DNA of 64,000 bases, taken from the NCBI GenBank assembly GCA_903833215.1, contig CAILEM010000124.1:1-64000 (forward strand), in the 5' to 3' direction. Within the stretch, counting starts at the first letter, position 1, and each line of letters opens with the position of its first letter. The position numbers were made by a program, and so were the translations under genes. The notes beneath the pieces were generated by a model. It saw nothing but the letters and a program-made list of their open reading frames with translations. It was not told the DNA's origin and did no database searches. Origin of the DNA: an uncultured Armatimonadota bacterium (GTDB lineage Bacteria; Armatimonadota; Fimbriimonadia; Fimbriimonadales; Fimbriimonadaceae). Below are positions 33,021 to 42,597 of this stretch, in pieces.

Positions 33021-34139
33021 TTAGTCGCGAGTGTTGGTGATGACGATTGGATTTGCACCGACTTGGACCTGGACCCAGCCGTTGGCGGCTTTCTTCAAGA
33101 TCGGGGCACCGGTGAGTTGTCCGGTGCCAAGAGGAATCCAAATGGCTTTGCGGATGAATTGCGGCGGGATTCGCAGAGTGACTGACTTGGGCTCCTCGGC
33201 GGCGAGAACGACCGCGTCGGGGTAGTCCTTAGCGTAGGGCGACCCGATAAGTCTGATCGAACGACCAAAAACTTGGCCTGGAAATAAGCCTTCAACGTAT
33301 AGTGCGAGGCCAATAAAAGCGTCCATTCCCGCTTTGCTGGGGTCTGCCAATAATGCTGAAGTGGGTTGAGTTACGGATGCTTTTTGAACCAACGGCGTCA
33401 CGTTGGCAGCGAGCCACTTATCAATACCTTCGATAGTGGCCCCCATCACGTCATCAGGCACGAGTTCCTTCTTCGCCAGGCCTTCGCGAATCCAGCGGAG
33501 GTAGATCTTCTCCGAGAGATAGCCGTCTGCCCACTCTTCTGGGTCTTTGAACTCACCAAAATGGGGCCAAGTTGCGTGGCCATATTCATGGGCGACCTCC
33601 CGGGCCATCTCGACAGGGTCGGTGAAACTCGGCATATCGTAAATGTAGATCGTGTTGACATCGAGGATCCTTCTCTCGGGCTCTGGCCCTATCTCGACAT
33701 CAAGTAACTGCTCGCCGCCTGCCTTGCCGCCAAAGCAGAGGAACACATCGACTAATCCGCCTAGGTATCGTGGGTTGTGACCGAGCCCTACGCGCTCAGC
33801 GTTGTACTCCCAAAGCCGGAGCAGCATCTGGGTGACTTGGGCGGCTCGCCCACCTCTTTGTTCCTGAGAGTAAACGCGGAATCTTAGGTCCCTTGCGATG
33901 CTTTCGCCATTGATGTGGGCATAGCCACCCACAATAAATGGGAACTCCCACGGCGTTTTGCTTTCCCCGAATTTCTTGGGTGAACGGCGAGGAGGTTCTA
34001 GGGGGCTTTTGTTCTCTTGGTAGTAAAGCTGCCCGATGCTGCCTTTGGGCATGTCTAGGTACTTACGCGCAATGATGTCGCCTTGGCCTTGCTGCCGCGA
34101 AGCTGAGATCGCAAGGCAGCAGGTCAAAAGTGTGATCAT
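33021..34139 (-). CDS. Secreted putative HEXXH metallopeptidase
   Basis: 372 residues with an N-terminal signal peptide (MITLLTCCLAISAS). A zinc motif H184-E-Y-G-H188 follows REVA in a helix, and an acidic WADGYLSEKIY segment downstream could supply the third ligand (around residues 202-212). This is the gluzincin-like layout, but the rest of the protein matches no family I know. Its ATG overlaps the trxB stop by 4 bp (ATGA), so trxB and this gene are translationally coupled. Substrate unknown. Confidence 0.6.
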   Translation of the reverse strand: MITLLTCCLAISASRQQGQGDIIARKYLDMPKGSIGQLYYQENKSPLEPPRRSPKKFGESKTPWEFPFIVGGYAHINGESIARDLRFRVYSQEQRGGRAAQVTQMLLRLWEYNAERVGLGHNPRYLGGLVDVFLCFGGKAGGEQLLDVEIGPEPERRILDVNTIYIYDMPSFTDPVEMAREVAHEYGHATWPHFGEFKDPEEWADGYLSEKIYLRWIREGLAKKELVPDDVMGATIEGIDKWLAANVTPLVQKASVTQPTSALLADPSKAGMDAFIGLALYVEGLFPGQVFGRSIRLIGSPYAKDYPDAVVLAAEEPKSVTLRIPPQFIRKAIWIPLGTGQLTGAPILKKAANGWVQVQVGANPIVITNTRD

Positions 34140-35071
34140 GAGTGTCCTTCAGCCTCCAAGAATCGCTCGGCATCGATTGCGGCCATGCACCCTGTGCCGG
34201 CTGCGGTAATCGCCTGTCTATATACGCTGTCTGCAACGTCTCCCGCTGCGAATACACCCGGAATATTCGTTTTCGTCGTTCCCGGCAAGGTCAGCAGATA
34301 TCCGACAGAATCCATATCCAAGACGTCTTTGAACAGCTCAGAGTTCGGTTTATGTCCGATGGCGATAAAGACACCATCGACCGGCAGGTTACGTAGCTCG
34401 CCGGTGACGGTGTCTTTCAGACGCACACCAGTGACTTTCTTCGGCTGAGTGGAACCCAAGATTTCATCGATCGTCGAGTTCACTATGATCTCGACCTTGG
34501 GGTTCGCAAGGACGCGATCCTGCATGATTTTGCTCGCTCGGAACTCGCTTCGCCGGTGGATGAGATAGACCTTGCTTGCGTGCCTGGTGAGGTAGTTCGC
34601 CTCTTCCATTGCAGTATCGCCGCCGCCCACTACGATGACTTCCTTGTTTCGGAAAAAGAAGCCGTCGCAGGTTGCGCAAGCGCTTACACCGAAACCGCCG
34701 TAGGTCACTTCAGATTCAAGACCGAGCCACTTTGCACTTGCTCCGGTCGAGATGATAATCGAATTAGCTTCGTAAACCTCGTCGTCGACGTAGACCTTGA
34801 ACGGTCGCTTAGTGAAGTCGACCTTGGTCACGTGCTCTTGTCTGATTTCCACCCCAAACCGCTCAACTTGGCGGCGGAAAAGGTCCATCATTTCCGGACC
34901 CATGATGCCGTCCGGGAAGCCGGGGTAGTTCTCGACGTCGGTGGTGATCATCAATTGTCCCCCCGGTTCGAGGCCTGCAAACATGATGGGTTTGAGGTCA
35001 GCGCGAGCAGTGTAGAGGGCCGCGGTGTAACCGGCTGGGCCCGAGCCGATGATGATGACGTTATGAACCAT
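34136..35071 (-). CDS. trxB: Thioredoxin reductase
   Basis: 311 residues, typical low-molecular-weight TrxB length. FAD motif GSGPAGYTAAL at the N-terminus, redox-active C132-A-T-C135 (ACATCDGF), NADPH motif VVGGGDTAMEEA, and the C-terminal FAAGDVADSVYRQAITAAG. It transfers electrons from NADPH to thioredoxin for disulfide reduction. The gene lies upstream of the HEXXH protein gene in an operon. A thioredoxin-like protein at 244-795 is far away and exported, so it is not the obvious partner. Confidence 0.96.
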   Translation of the reverse strand: MVHNVIIIGSGPAGYTAALYTARADLKPIMFAGLEPGGQLMITTDVENYPGFPDGIMGPEMMDLFRRQVERFGVEIRQEHVTKVDFTKRPFKVYVDDEVYEANSIIISTGASAKWLGLESEVTYGGFGVSACATCDGFFFRNKEVIVVGGGDTAMEEANYLTRHASKVYLIHRRSEFRASKIMQDRVLANPKVEIIVNSTIDEILGSTQPKKVTGVRLKDTVTGELRNLPVDGVFIAIGHKPNSELFKDVLDMDSVGYLLTLPGTTKTNIPGVFAAGDVADSVYRQAITAAGTGCMAAIDAERFLEAEGHS

Positions 35072-35164
35072 TGATATTCCGAATTGCGCGCCAGTTTACC
35101 TATCGAACCTTTGGCTTACTTCTGCATCGAACGCCCGCCTTTGGACGTCTGTAAGCCTAGAATC

Positions 35165-35461
35165 ATGGCTGAAAGCGAGTCTGAAAACACAAAGAAACCT
35201 ATCAGTATCTACGACATTCTCGCGATATTAATTGAGCAAATGTCTTCGGTCGGTTGGCAAAAGCTGGGTCTACAACCAGACCCCGTCACGGGGACCATCG
35301 TTGTTGACCTCGTCGAAGCAAAAGTCGCGATTGATGTCACCGCCCAATTGGTGCAGCATCTGGAGTCTCAACTGGACGAAGATGATAAGCGTCGCATCCA
35401 CAGTCTTGTGCGAGACCTGCGGATTAACTTCGTTCAGAAGAACCAACAGGCGGGGGCGTGA
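35165..35461 (+). CDS. DUF1844 family protein
   Basis: 98 residues from the ATG at 35165. The frame continues upstream to 35084, but those residues do not belong to the family. The DUF1844 core is visible (LAILIEQMSSVGWQKLGL and VEAKVAIDVTAQLVQHL). Members are small cytoplasmic proteins of unknown function in many phyla. Its TGA overlaps the next gene's GTG start (4 bp). A TAGAAT directly precedes the ATG. Confidence 0.8.
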   Translation: MAESESENTKKPISIYDILAILIEQMSSVGWQKLGLQPDPVTGTIVVDLVEAKVAIDVTAQLVQHLESQLDEDDKRRIHSLVRDLRINFVQKNQQAGA

Positions 35462-35967
35462 AGGCAGTAAAGAAGGCGATTGTTGGGACGGAACTTGCTC
35501 CAGCCGTGGATCAAGTTGCGATTTCGGCAAAGCGTCGGATAGCGGCAAAGAATCGCCAAAAGCCGAAGATCAGCCTTGACGGGATTCCCCAGCGCCAAAG
35601 GGACCTCATCGACTTTTACGAGCAATATGAGTCTCTGGTCGAAGCACTGTGCGATGCGGCGCGGTTTGGCCCTGATATCGTGCTTGAGCGACGATATACC
35701 GAGGCCAGGACCCGCATCCAGGCGGATTACCCCGCTTTGCGTCCATTTCTGATTTCTTACTTGGATTTTCAACCTGAAGATGAAGAAGCTGGTCTAAAGT
35801 TATATGGGAGGCCGTTGGATGCGTTTGAGGCGCTCGTCGCTGCGTTCGACCTTCAGGAGTTCTTTAAGTTGGACGATGGCAATATGATTTCCCGTATCAC
35901 TCGCACACGAGAGGCGCTAAACCTCTACGGGGAGCATTTACGCCAGCTAGCGGCAGTTGCTGCATGA
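35458..35967 (+). CDS. Hypothetical protein of the DUF1844-GNAT operon
   Basis: 169 residues, GTG start overlapping the previous stop by 4 bp. The N-terminus is basic (KAVKKAIVG...KRRIAAKNRQKPK), then a helical domain follows (RQRDLIDFYEQYESLVEALCDAARFG) with no membrane segment and no recognisable catalytic motif. The 4-bp overlaps on both sides link it to the DUF1844 protein and the acetyltransferase. Function unknown. Confidence 0.7.
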   Translation: MKAVKKAIVGTELAPAVDQVAISAKRRIAAKNRQKPKISLDGIPQRQRDLIDFYEQYESLVEALCDAARFGPDIVLERRYTEARTRIQADYPALRPFLISYLDFQPEDEEAGLKLYGRPLDAFEALVAAFDLQEFFKLDDGNMISRITRTREALNLYGEHLRQLAAVAA

Positions 35968-36899
35968 AACGTAGCTTCAAAGACGCCGACTTCGACCGCC
36001 TTGCCGCTTTCTGGAATGCATGCTCGCCAGAGAAGTATTGGATCGATGGCGAGCAACTCCGGTTGAACACAGTCGATTCTCCTGTATTCGATTGGGGCGC
36101 TTCGTGTATTGAGGAAGCAGACGGCGAGATCTTGGGATTCGTCTCGATCAAGAAATCCGCTCGGTCTCTCTATCCGGGCCCGGACAAGGATGTAGCTCAC
36201 CTGTCTTGCATCGCCTACTGTGAAGCCCAATACGGGTTGGATCTCTTGACCGAGGTCAAGTCAATTCTGCATAACCGAGGGTGCTCAAAGCTCCAATTCG
36301 GCCAAGACAGCCGACACTTCTTCCCCGGTTGCCCGACGGATTATCCTGCGCTTCACAACTTTTTGATGGTAGAAGGGTTTTCTGAGGGTGGAGAATGCGT
36401 TGACCTAGAGCGGAATCTTTTGGATTACAAGAATCCTGCCCCCATCCCCGATGGAGATGAATTCCGAGCTCTCACCGAGAACGATATTCCTGCCCTCAGT
36501 GACTTCTTTGACCGCGAATTCCCTTATCGCTGGAAATACGACACGATGACCAAGGTGTCGATTGAGGGCCCGAGTTGCGTATTCGCTCTATTCCATGGAG
36601 ACCGAATCGACGGATTTGCCCTGGTTCAGGATTTCACCAACAAAGCCCCGATTGGTGGAGCCGTTTGGCACGTCAGTATGGCGTCGACGTGGGGAGCCCT
36701 CGGTGCGATCGGTGTCGCCAAGGATCTTCGCGGCAAAGGCAGCGGAAACGCCTTGCTGGGTTCAGCTCTTGAATATCTGCGAGACCGAGGAGTCGAGCAA
36801 TGTATCATCGACTGGACCGGCCTTGTGGACTTTTACGGGAAGCACGGTTTCGTGCCCACGCGTAAGTACACGTCAATGAGCCTTCAGCTTGATCCGTAG
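35964..36899 (+). CDS. Two-domain GNAT acetyltransferase
   Basis: 311 residues. The C-terminal domain is a clear GNAT module with the acetyl-CoA loop RGKGSGNALL after GAIGVAKDL, and ends DFYGKHGFVPTRKY. The N-terminal half (AAFWNACSPEKYW, then HLSCIAYCEAQYGLDLL) looks like a diverged second GNAT fold lacking the loop. It overlaps the upstream gene by 4 bp and is the last gene of the operon. Substrate unknown; amino-sugar or small-molecule acetylation is possible from the family. Confidence 0.8.
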   Translation: MKRSFKDADFDRLAAFWNACSPEKYWIDGEQLRLNTVDSPVFDWGASCIEEADGEILGFVSIKKSARSLYPGPDKDVAHLSCIAYCEAQYGLDLLTEVKSILHNRGCSKLQFGQDSRHFFPGCPTDYPALHNFLMVEGFSEGGECVDLERNLLDYKNPAPIPDGDEFRALTENDIPALSDFFDREFPYRWKYDTMTKVSIEGPSCVFALFHGDRIDGFALVQDFTNKAPIGGAVWHVSMASTWGALGAIGVAKDLRGKGSGNALLGSALEYLRDRGVEQCIIDWTGLVDFYGKHGFVPTRKYTSMSLQLDP

Positions 36900-36905
36900 T
36901 CATAA

Positions 36906-37088
36906 CTAGTTGCTGCCGTGGGAGGTTAGCCTTTCGCGCCACTCCTTGGCTAACCTCTTTGCATCTGCTCTCACTTCTTCAGGCGTCCAACGTCGTTGGT
37001 TTGCATCCGCCATTCTCAGTCCTTCTTCGAGAGCGGAGCTGATCTCAGGGGTTAGCACTTCACTTTTTCCGAGGATGGTCTGGCTCAT
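36906..37088 (-). CDS. 60-residue protein, antitoxin-like
   Basis: MSQTILGKSEVLTPEISSAL followed by a charged helical part (RWTPEEVRADAKRLAKEWRERL). It resembles short antitoxins or addiction-module proteins in size and amphipathic C-terminus, but no toxin gene is adjacent, so it would be an orphan. Its start is preceded by a hairpin at 37146-37172. The stop lies 6 bp from the convergent GNAT stop. The reading is tentative. Confidence 0.5.
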   Translation of the reverse strand: MSQTILGKSEVLTPEISSALEEGLRMADANQRRWTPEEVRADAKRLAKEWRERLTSHGSN

Positions 37089-37145
37089 GTTCTGTTTCCC
37101 TACTCTTTCATTGGACGATCTTCATAGCTCTGTGGCTCCAGAATT

Positions 37146-37172
37146 GTCAACTTCCAGTGATTGGAAGTTGAC
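37146..37172. terminator. Perfect 11-bp hairpin between minus-strand genes
   Basis: gtcaacttcca (37146-37156) pairs with tggaagttgac (37162-37172) around gtgat. There is no T-tract on either strand. It sits between the stop of the membrane protein gene at 37207 and the small gene ending at 36906, so it may terminate the sigma-factor operon or regulate the small gene. Confidence 0.55.
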
Positions 37173-37206
37173 TAAAGCCTCACTGGCCAGGTGATGCGAT
37201 GTTTGG

Positions 37207-38928
37207 CTAAGATTTCTGGGCAGCGGACCCCTGCCTTAAGCGGTCTGCATCGCGCAGCAGGGAGTCGCAGAACACTTCAAGCTTTCTGTCCATTGTCACG
37301 TCGATGGCCACGTTTGCTCCGTACCAGATACCCATCGCCAGGCAACAGGCGCCTGCGCAGTTGAGCCACTTCATGGGTGCCTTCACTGGGATGGCGCTGC
37401 AAGCTCCGCTCGTCGCGAGCAATCCGAAAACGATGCCATCGGCCATGCTTACCCGTGTCGCGACGTTAACCCAGTACCCAGCGCCAACGACACATGCGAC
37501 GAAGATTCCTAGAGCGGTGAACTTCCAATCTAGAGACTGTGCACGACGCTCAATTAGGACGCTGGCAGCAAAGAGGGCGGTTGGAGTGAGCAGTGGTGGA
37601 TAGACCGTACCCAGCAGCGCTGCTCCAATCACGAGAGGAATCGCCAACCTGTCAACGTATTTGGTCAGCTTTGGCGACAAGGCCGCGAGGAACAGGAGGG
37701 CGGCAATTCCAAAGGGTGTCGTCGCAGACATTGCCGATCCGAATGCGTGCTCCATCGACAACGGCAGCAGCCAGACTAGGTACGGGGAAGCCGTAGCGAA
37801 CTTACTGCTTTTAAGCTTGAGCTGAGTAACCAGCAGGGCTAGAGGAAGCATCATTAATGCCACCAGTGACCAAGCTGAGAGCCCAGGCCTCATATTCAGG
37901 ACGAGGTCATTTGCATCGGGTCTCCACACATCTGTAACGTGAAGCGTAATAGCCTGGTAATTCTGAACTGCATTTTCAATCGTGGTCCGCGCGATGGGAT
38001 CCCTGGGATAGAGCGCAATCATTTGCTTCATGACATCGTTTCGAATGGAAGAAACGACCCTCCGGTGGGAGTCAAAGGCTTGCGCAACGAGATTACGCGC
38101 CACGTAGACGCCGATCATCGTCGGATCCTTTGCCATGATCAGCGAACCCAGTTTCAAGGTGGCCATCCGACCGTCTAAGTCTTCCTTTTTCGTGAAATGG
38201 CGTCCCAGTGACATTAATGTGCCGAGGTGTTGGAACAAGGTCGACATATAGATGTGGGCCCTGAGTTGGCGACCACGATTGGGAAGATGTTCTTGAATAT
38301 AGTTCCAGCGTGAGTCTGGCTCGTACGAAACATAGGAGTTGTACTGTGAACATTCCGCAGCCCGAAAGAAGGCGTCCCTGGAGCCTTTGACGTTCCCCAT
38401 TCGACTGAGTAGTCCACTCTCGATCATCGGAAAGAACGCGTTTTGCGGTTCGAGACGCTCTCCAGCCAAACAAGCGTCCAGAAGTCGCGTCTGAACCTCG
38501 GGGAAATCTGGCAAGCGTCCGGATCTTGCGTTCGGCGTTTCATCGCGAATCTGAGCTTGAGTTGAAGCGACACGGACGAATTGCGCCCAATATCGAACAT
38601 CGTTGCGAGCTTTGCAGATCTCAAACAGGTCTTTGAAACGTTGTACGAACTCTCGATTGTCGGCAACGGCGACCGGGGGTGTAAGCAGTTGAAGGAACCG
38701 GGCCGTCTCATCCGTTGCTGGACTTCGGTCGTCCAGCCCAGACTGGCGTGGTTCCAGATAATCTCCCTGTCGAGATCCATCAGGACTGTAGTTGAGATAC
38801 TTCCAACGACCAGCAAGCACATCAAGCTGCGTGACAACGATCCACCTCGAGGTGGGCACTATGGCCAAGATCACGACAAAGCCGATGACAGCATAGATTG
38901 GAAGGAGCCAGAGTTTTAGGCGGTCCAT
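37207..38928 (-). CDS. Large membrane protein of the ECF sigma operon
   Basis: 573 residues. One N-terminal TM (LWLLPIYAVIGFVVILAIV) is followed by a soluble domain of about 300 residues, apparently helical and rich in tandem-helix character, and then several TM segments from about residue 350 (LSAWSLVALMMLPLALLVTQL and beyond). Preceded by a good SD (ggaggc, 4 nt before the ATG) and overlapping the anti-sigma-like gene by 13 bp. Family not recognised. Its place in the operon suggests a sensor or target of the ECF system. Confidence 0.7.
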   Translation of the reverse strand: MDRLKLWLLPIYAVIGFVVILAIVPTSRWIVVTQLDVLAGRWKYLNYSPDGSRQGDYLEPRQSGLDDRSPATDETARFLQLLTPPVAVADNREFVQRFKDLFEICKARNDVRYWAQFVRVASTQAQIRDETPNARSGRLPDFPEVQTRLLDACLAGERLEPQNAFFPMIESGLLSRMGNVKGSRDAFFRAAECSQYNSYVSYEPDSRWNYIQEHLPNRGRQLRAHIYMSTLFQHLGTLMSLGRHFTKKEDLDGRMATLKLGSLIMAKDPTMIGVYVARNLVAQAFDSHRRVVSSIRNDVMKQMIALYPRDPIARTTIENAVQNYQAITLHVTDVWRPDANDLVLNMRPGLSAWSLVALMMLPLALLVTQLKLKSSKFATASPYLVWLLPLSMEHAFGSAMSATTPFGIAALLFLAALSPKLTKYVDRLAIPLVIGAALLGTVYPPLLTPTALFAASVLIERRAQSLDWKFTALGIFVACVVGAGYWVNVATRVSMADGIVFGLLATSGACSAIPVKAPMKWLNCAGACCLAMGIWYGANVAIDVTMDRKLEVFCDSLLRDADRLRQGSAAQKS

Positions 38929-39269
38929 ATTGCCTCCAGGAAAACAACAAATCGGTCGGGTGTAGGAGCGCTTGACTGAGCGTGGTCTCCCGTGCGGCTG
39001 GCGACATTTTCGACTTGGCGCTCAATGCGCTTGATCTGGGCTTCTGCAATCGCCTGAGAAGCTTTGAAGGCGTCTTCCTTTGTTGCCACGCTTGGCATGG
39101 AAATCAAGAGGAGGGCAAGCAATCCGCCGAAACTTAGACCCCCGAATGGGATTCCGAACCGAATCCACCATGGAGCTTGCATCTGTCCGGCAACGATGCT
39201 CGATGGGACCGGTGCCGTTCGGCAATCTTCATAAAACGCAGATAAGGACTCAACGGGGTCTTGATTCAT
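38916..39269 (-). CDS. Putative anti-sigma factor
   Basis: 117 residues from the ATG at 39269, which overlaps the sigma-factor TGA by 4 bp and has ggag 8 nt upstream. A GTG nine bases earlier would overlap more and is rejected. A short cytoplasmic N-terminus (DPVESLSAFYEDC), one TM helix (FGIPFGGLSFGGLLALLLISM), and an external tail with a coiled-coil-like EAQIKRIERQVENVA. This is the layout of a minimal anti-sigma factor, without the zinc-binding HxxxCxxC motif. The role is inferred from position. Confidence 0.65.
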   Translation of the reverse strand: MNQDPVESLSAFYEDCRTAPVPSSIVAGQMQAPWWIRFGIPFGGLSFGGLLALLLISMPSVATKEDAFKASQAIAEAQIKRIERQVENVASRTGDHAQSSAPTPDRFVVFLEAIWTA

Positions 39270-39763
39270 TTTCGCCACTCCTTTCGAAAGGCATCACGGG
39301 CGGCATGCAGACGAGAAGCAACGGTTCCCACCGGGATATCAAGGGCTGCGCCAATCTCCGCATAGCTCAACTCCTCAAAGTGAGCCAGTGCCAACAAAGC
39401 GCGATCGGCAGGATTGAGGCGGCTGAGTGTGCCTTGGACGGCGAGCGATTCGGTTGGGTCTGTAGCAACAACACCATCAACCTCTGGAACCAGTGGAATT
39501 CGTCCCAGAGCGGTGACCGCACACCGGACGAGCACGGTTCTCAACCACGCATGGGGTTCCGTTACCGACCTCAGCTTTTCGCACGATTTGGCGGCCCGAA
39601 TCAAGGCGTCCTGGGTAATGTCCTCGGCCAGATCTGGCTTCGCTGAGATCGCGAGAGCCAGCCGATACAGCCAGGGACGCGCATCTCGCAGAATTGCCTC
39701 GACCTCAGCGGCCGTTCGCCTTGCTGCAAAGCCTGGTATCGAAGATGCCAATGAAATCTGCAT
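39266..39763 (-). CDS. ECF RNA polymerase sigma factor
   Basis: 165 residues. Region 2 (WLYRLALAISAKPDLAEDITQDALIRAAKS) binds the -10 element. Region 4 (LNPADRALLALAHFEELSYAEIGAALDIPVGTVASRLHAARDAF) is a helix-turn-helix for the -35. No region 3, as expected for ECF factors. It heads a three-gene operon with a TM anti-sigma-like protein and a larger membrane protein. An AAGG sits just before the ATG. The 100-bp divergent region with the FAH-family gene at 39864 could hold an autoregulated promoter. Confidence 0.93.
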   Translation of the reverse strand: MQISLASSIPGFAARRTAAEVEAILRDARPWLYRLALAISAKPDLAEDITQDALIRAAKSCEKLRSVTEPHAWLRTVLVRCAVTALGRIPLVPEVDGVVATDPTESLAVQGTLSRLNPADRALLALAHFEELSYAEIGAALDIPVGTVASRLHAARDAFRKEWRK

Positions 39764-39863
39764 AACCTTCGACTTAATGACCTGACATACCGAGATTTCC
39801 TTCGAACATTCTTGGCGATTCTATCGAGCAAGGCAGAATTCGGGTAACAACGGCAAACCAAAC

Positions 39864-40706
39864 ATGATTCTTACTCGCTATTCGACAAAAGACGGTCCAA
39901 CCTGGGGTGTCGACGGAGTCGCCCTCCCAAAGACTATGACACTCGCCTTTATGCTCTGTGTCCCAGTGGAAAACACCTGGAGGGTTTTAGGCAACATCGT
40001 CAAAAACCAGCGAAAGATGGATGCTCCTGATATCGAAGGTGCACCTGTCATCGCGCCGGTTGAGGAGGATCAAGAAGTTTGGGCGGCGGGAGTGACTTAC
40101 CTGCGAAGCAAGGTTGAGCGTGAAGCCGAGTCAACCGTAGCCGATGTCTACGCGAAGGTCTACGAGGCGGAACGCCCCGAACTGTTCTTCAAATCGATCG
40201 GATCTCGCGTGGTTGGCAACGGAGGCAAGATCCGCATCCGACGGGACAGCGCATGGAACGTTCCCGAGCCAGAACTCACCGTAGTCGTGAACAAACTGGG
40301 CGAGGTGTTTGGCTATACCGTTGGAAACGATGTGTCCTCGCGCAGCATCGAAGGTGAGAACCCTCTGTATCTGCCCCAGGCGAAATGCTACGACGGTTCC
40401 TGTGCGGTTGGTCCAAGCATCGTTGTCGCCACAGCAGAAGAGGTCGCCAACCTGCCGATTCACCTTTCCATCAAACGTGGAGAGGAAGAGGTCTTTGTTG
40501 GCGATGCCAACACTTCGCAGATGAAACGGGCGATTCCCGATTTGACGGAGCATCTTATTCGGGAGACGTCATTTCCGAAAGGCGCTCTTTTGATGACGGG
40601 CACCTGTATCGTTCCCGGAACGGACTTCACGTTGATGCCGGGCGATGTGGTCTCGATCACGGTTGGTGAATTAACTCTGATCAACGAAGTCGACCGAAAC
40701 CCTTAG
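39864..40706 (+). CDS. Fumarylacetoacetate hydrolase-family protein, probable 2-keto-3-deoxy-xylonate dehydratase
   Basis: 280 residues. FAH-fold residues E135 and E137 (EPELTVVV), D156 (GNDVSSR) and K174 fit the metal site and catalysis. The family includes XylX/KdaD, which dehydrate 2-keto-3-deoxy-pentonates to 2-oxoglutarate semialdehyde. The next gene, 1 bp away, is a D-xylonate dehydratase, which supports that reaction here. Alternative reactions of FAH proteins (acylpyruvate hydrolysis, isomerases) cannot be excluded from sequence alone. No SD is seen. Confidence 0.75.
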   Translation: MILTRYSTKDGPTWGVDGVALPKTMTLAFMLCVPVENTWRVLGNIVKNQRKMDAPDIEGAPVIAPVEEDQEVWAAGVTYLRSKVEREAESTVADVYAKVYEAERPELFFKSIGSRVVGNGGKIRIRRDSAWNVPEPELTVVVNKLGEVFGYTVGNDVSSRSIEGENPLYLPQAKCYDGSCAVGPSIVVATAEEVANLPIHLSIKRGEEEVFVGDANTSQMKRAIPDLTEHLIRETSFPKGALLMTGTCIVPGTDFTLMPGDVVSITVGELTLINEVDRNP

Positions 40707-40707
40707 T

Positions 40708-42597
40708 TTGAAAAACGAGCGACTGTTTGATATAGCGACCAAGGCTCCCGGTCCATCCGGCGAGCTTCCCCTGACGGCCGAGATGCTGTTGCATCGAGCA
40801 TCGGGGGACCTATTTGGCCTGACCCAGAACGCGGGAATGGGCTGGGATCCAAAGAAGGTCGATGACCGTTCTTTCCTCATCCTCTCAACCCTGGGAGGGT
40901 TGAGAGGCGAAGATGGGAAGCCGATTGCGCTTGGTTATCACACGGGCCACTGGGAAGTCGGTCTGCTTGTTCGCGAGTGCGCGGAAGTCCTGGCCAGACT
41001 GGGTGCGGTCCCGTTCGCCGGCTTTGTGTCGGACCCTTGCGATGGCCGCACGCAGGGAACCCCTGGCATGTTCGATTCGCTGCCATATCGGAATGATGCG
41101 GCCATCGTGCTTCGTCGTTTGATTCGGTCCCTGCCAAATCGGCGGGGTGTGATCGGCGTAGCCACCTGTGACAAAGGCTTGCCCGCAATGATGATGGCCC
41201 TCGCCGCCATGCGGGACCTACCGTGTGCGATCGTGCCGGGCGGAGTCACTTTGCCACCTGAGCATGGAGAGGATGCTGCCAAGATCCAGAGCATCGGTGC
41301 CCGCTTTGCTCACGGCGTGATCACCTTGAAGGAAGCCGCTGAGGCAGGTTGCCGAGCCTGTGCGACTCCTGGAGGCGGATGCCAATTCTTTGGAACGGCA
41401 GCCACGGCTCAAGCCGTTGCCGAAGCCCTCGGCCTGACCGTCCCCCATGCCGCCCTCGCCCCAAGCGGACAAGCGATTTGGCTTGACGTGGCCACCCGAA
41501 CTTCAGAGGCGATGACCGAACTCGATGCGTGTGGAATCACAGGACGCGATATCCTCACCTCGAAGTCAATTGAGAACGCCATGCTCGTTCACGCCGCGTG
41601 CGGTGGATCGACGAACTTGCTCATCCATATTCCAGCGATCGCCCATGCCGCAGGTTTGCCAAGGCCAACTGTTCATGATTGGGTCCGCGTGAGCAAGACG
41701 GTGTCTCGGATGGTCGATGTGCTTCCCAATGGCCCTGCTGACCATCCAACCGTTCGACTGTATCTGGCGGGAGGAATCCCCGAAGTCATGCTCCATTTGC
41801 GGCGCATGGGTGTCCTCAATGTCGACTGCCTCACTGCCAACGGCAAGACCGTCGATGAGAACCTCGATGATTGGGAAAGCTCCGAACGCAGGGTGATCGT
41901 GAGGCAAGTGTTGAAGGAACAAGATGGAGTCGATCCTGATGACGTCATCTGTCCTCCCGATCGAGCAAGAGCAAAGGGGCTGACTAGCACCATCAGTTTC
42001 CCCCTCGGCAACATCGCTCCGGAAGGCAGTGTGATTAAAGCCACTGCTATTGACCCATCAGTCATCGATGCCGATGGCGTCTATCGAAAGCGCGGACCGG
42101 CCAAGGTCTTCATCTCCGAACACGATGCGATCGAGGCGATCAAGGACGGATTCATCGTCGCCGGTGACGTCATCGTGCTCATCTGCCGTGGTCCGTTGGG
42201 AACGGGGATGGAAGAGACCTACCAACTGACGAGTGCCCTGAAGTGGTTGCCGTTCGGTAAGCAAGTCGCCTTGGTAACCGATGCCCGCTTCTCCGGTATC
42301 AGTACCGGTGCGTGCATCGGCCATGTCGGCCCCGAGGCCCTCGCTGGCGGCCCCATCGGCAAAGTCCGAACCGGCGACACGATTGAGATCATCATCGACC
42401 GCCTAAATTTCACCGCATCGGTAAATGTCGTCGATTGCCCCGACTTTGAACAGCGACCCATGCGAGAGGATCTCGCCGCAGACCCCGGTCTCCCCGATGA
42501 CACCCGCCTGTGGGCCGCCCTCGTCACCGCCAGCGGTGGACTGTGGGGTGGATGCGTCTACGACACCGATTCGATATTGGCGAAGCTGAAGACGTAG
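40708..42597 (+). CDS. yjhG: D-xylonate dehydratase, YjhG/YagF type (IlvD/Edd family)
   Basis: 629 residues. It matches E. coli YjhG along the whole length ([69 protein letters not shown]). It dehydrates D-xylonate to 2-keto-3-deoxy-D-xylonate. The expected Fe-S ligand cysteines lie in [18 protein letters not shown] and GGGCQFF. TTG start at 40708, one base after the upstream stop, so translation is coupled. Sibling dehydratases (galactonate, arabinonate) are possible, but the YjhG-specific segments favour xylonate. The 3' end overlaps an antisense toxin remnant. Confidence 0.92.
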   Translation: MKNERLFDIATKAPGPSGELPLTAEMLLHRASGDLFGLTQNAGMGWDPKKVDDRSFLILSTLGGLRGEDGKPIALGYHTGHWEVGLLVRECAEVLARLGAVPFAGFVSDPCDGRTQGTPGMFDSLPYRNDAAIVLRRLIRSLPNRRGVIGVATCDKGLPAMMMALAAMRDLPCAIVPGGVTLPPEHGEDAAKIQSIGARFAHGVITLKEAAEAGCRACATPGGGCQFFGTAATAQAVAEALGLTVPHAALAPSGQAIWLDVATRTSEAMTELDACGITGRDILTSKSIENAMLVHAACGGSTNLLIHIPAIAHAAGLPRPTVHDWVRVSKTVSRMVDVLPNGPADHPTVRLYLAGGIPEVMLHLRRMGVLNVDCLTANGKTVDENLDDWESSERRVIVRQVLKEQDGVDPDDVICPPDRARAKGLTSTISFPLGNIAPEGSVIKATAIDPSVIDADGVYRKRGPAKVFISEHDAIEAIKDGFIVAGDVIVLICRGPLGTGMEETYQLTSALKWLPFGKQVALVTDARFSGISTGACIGHVGPEALAGGPIGKVRTGDTIEIIIDRLNFTASVNVVDCPDFEQRPMREDLAADPGLPDDTRLWAALVTASGGLWGGCVYDTDSILAKLKT

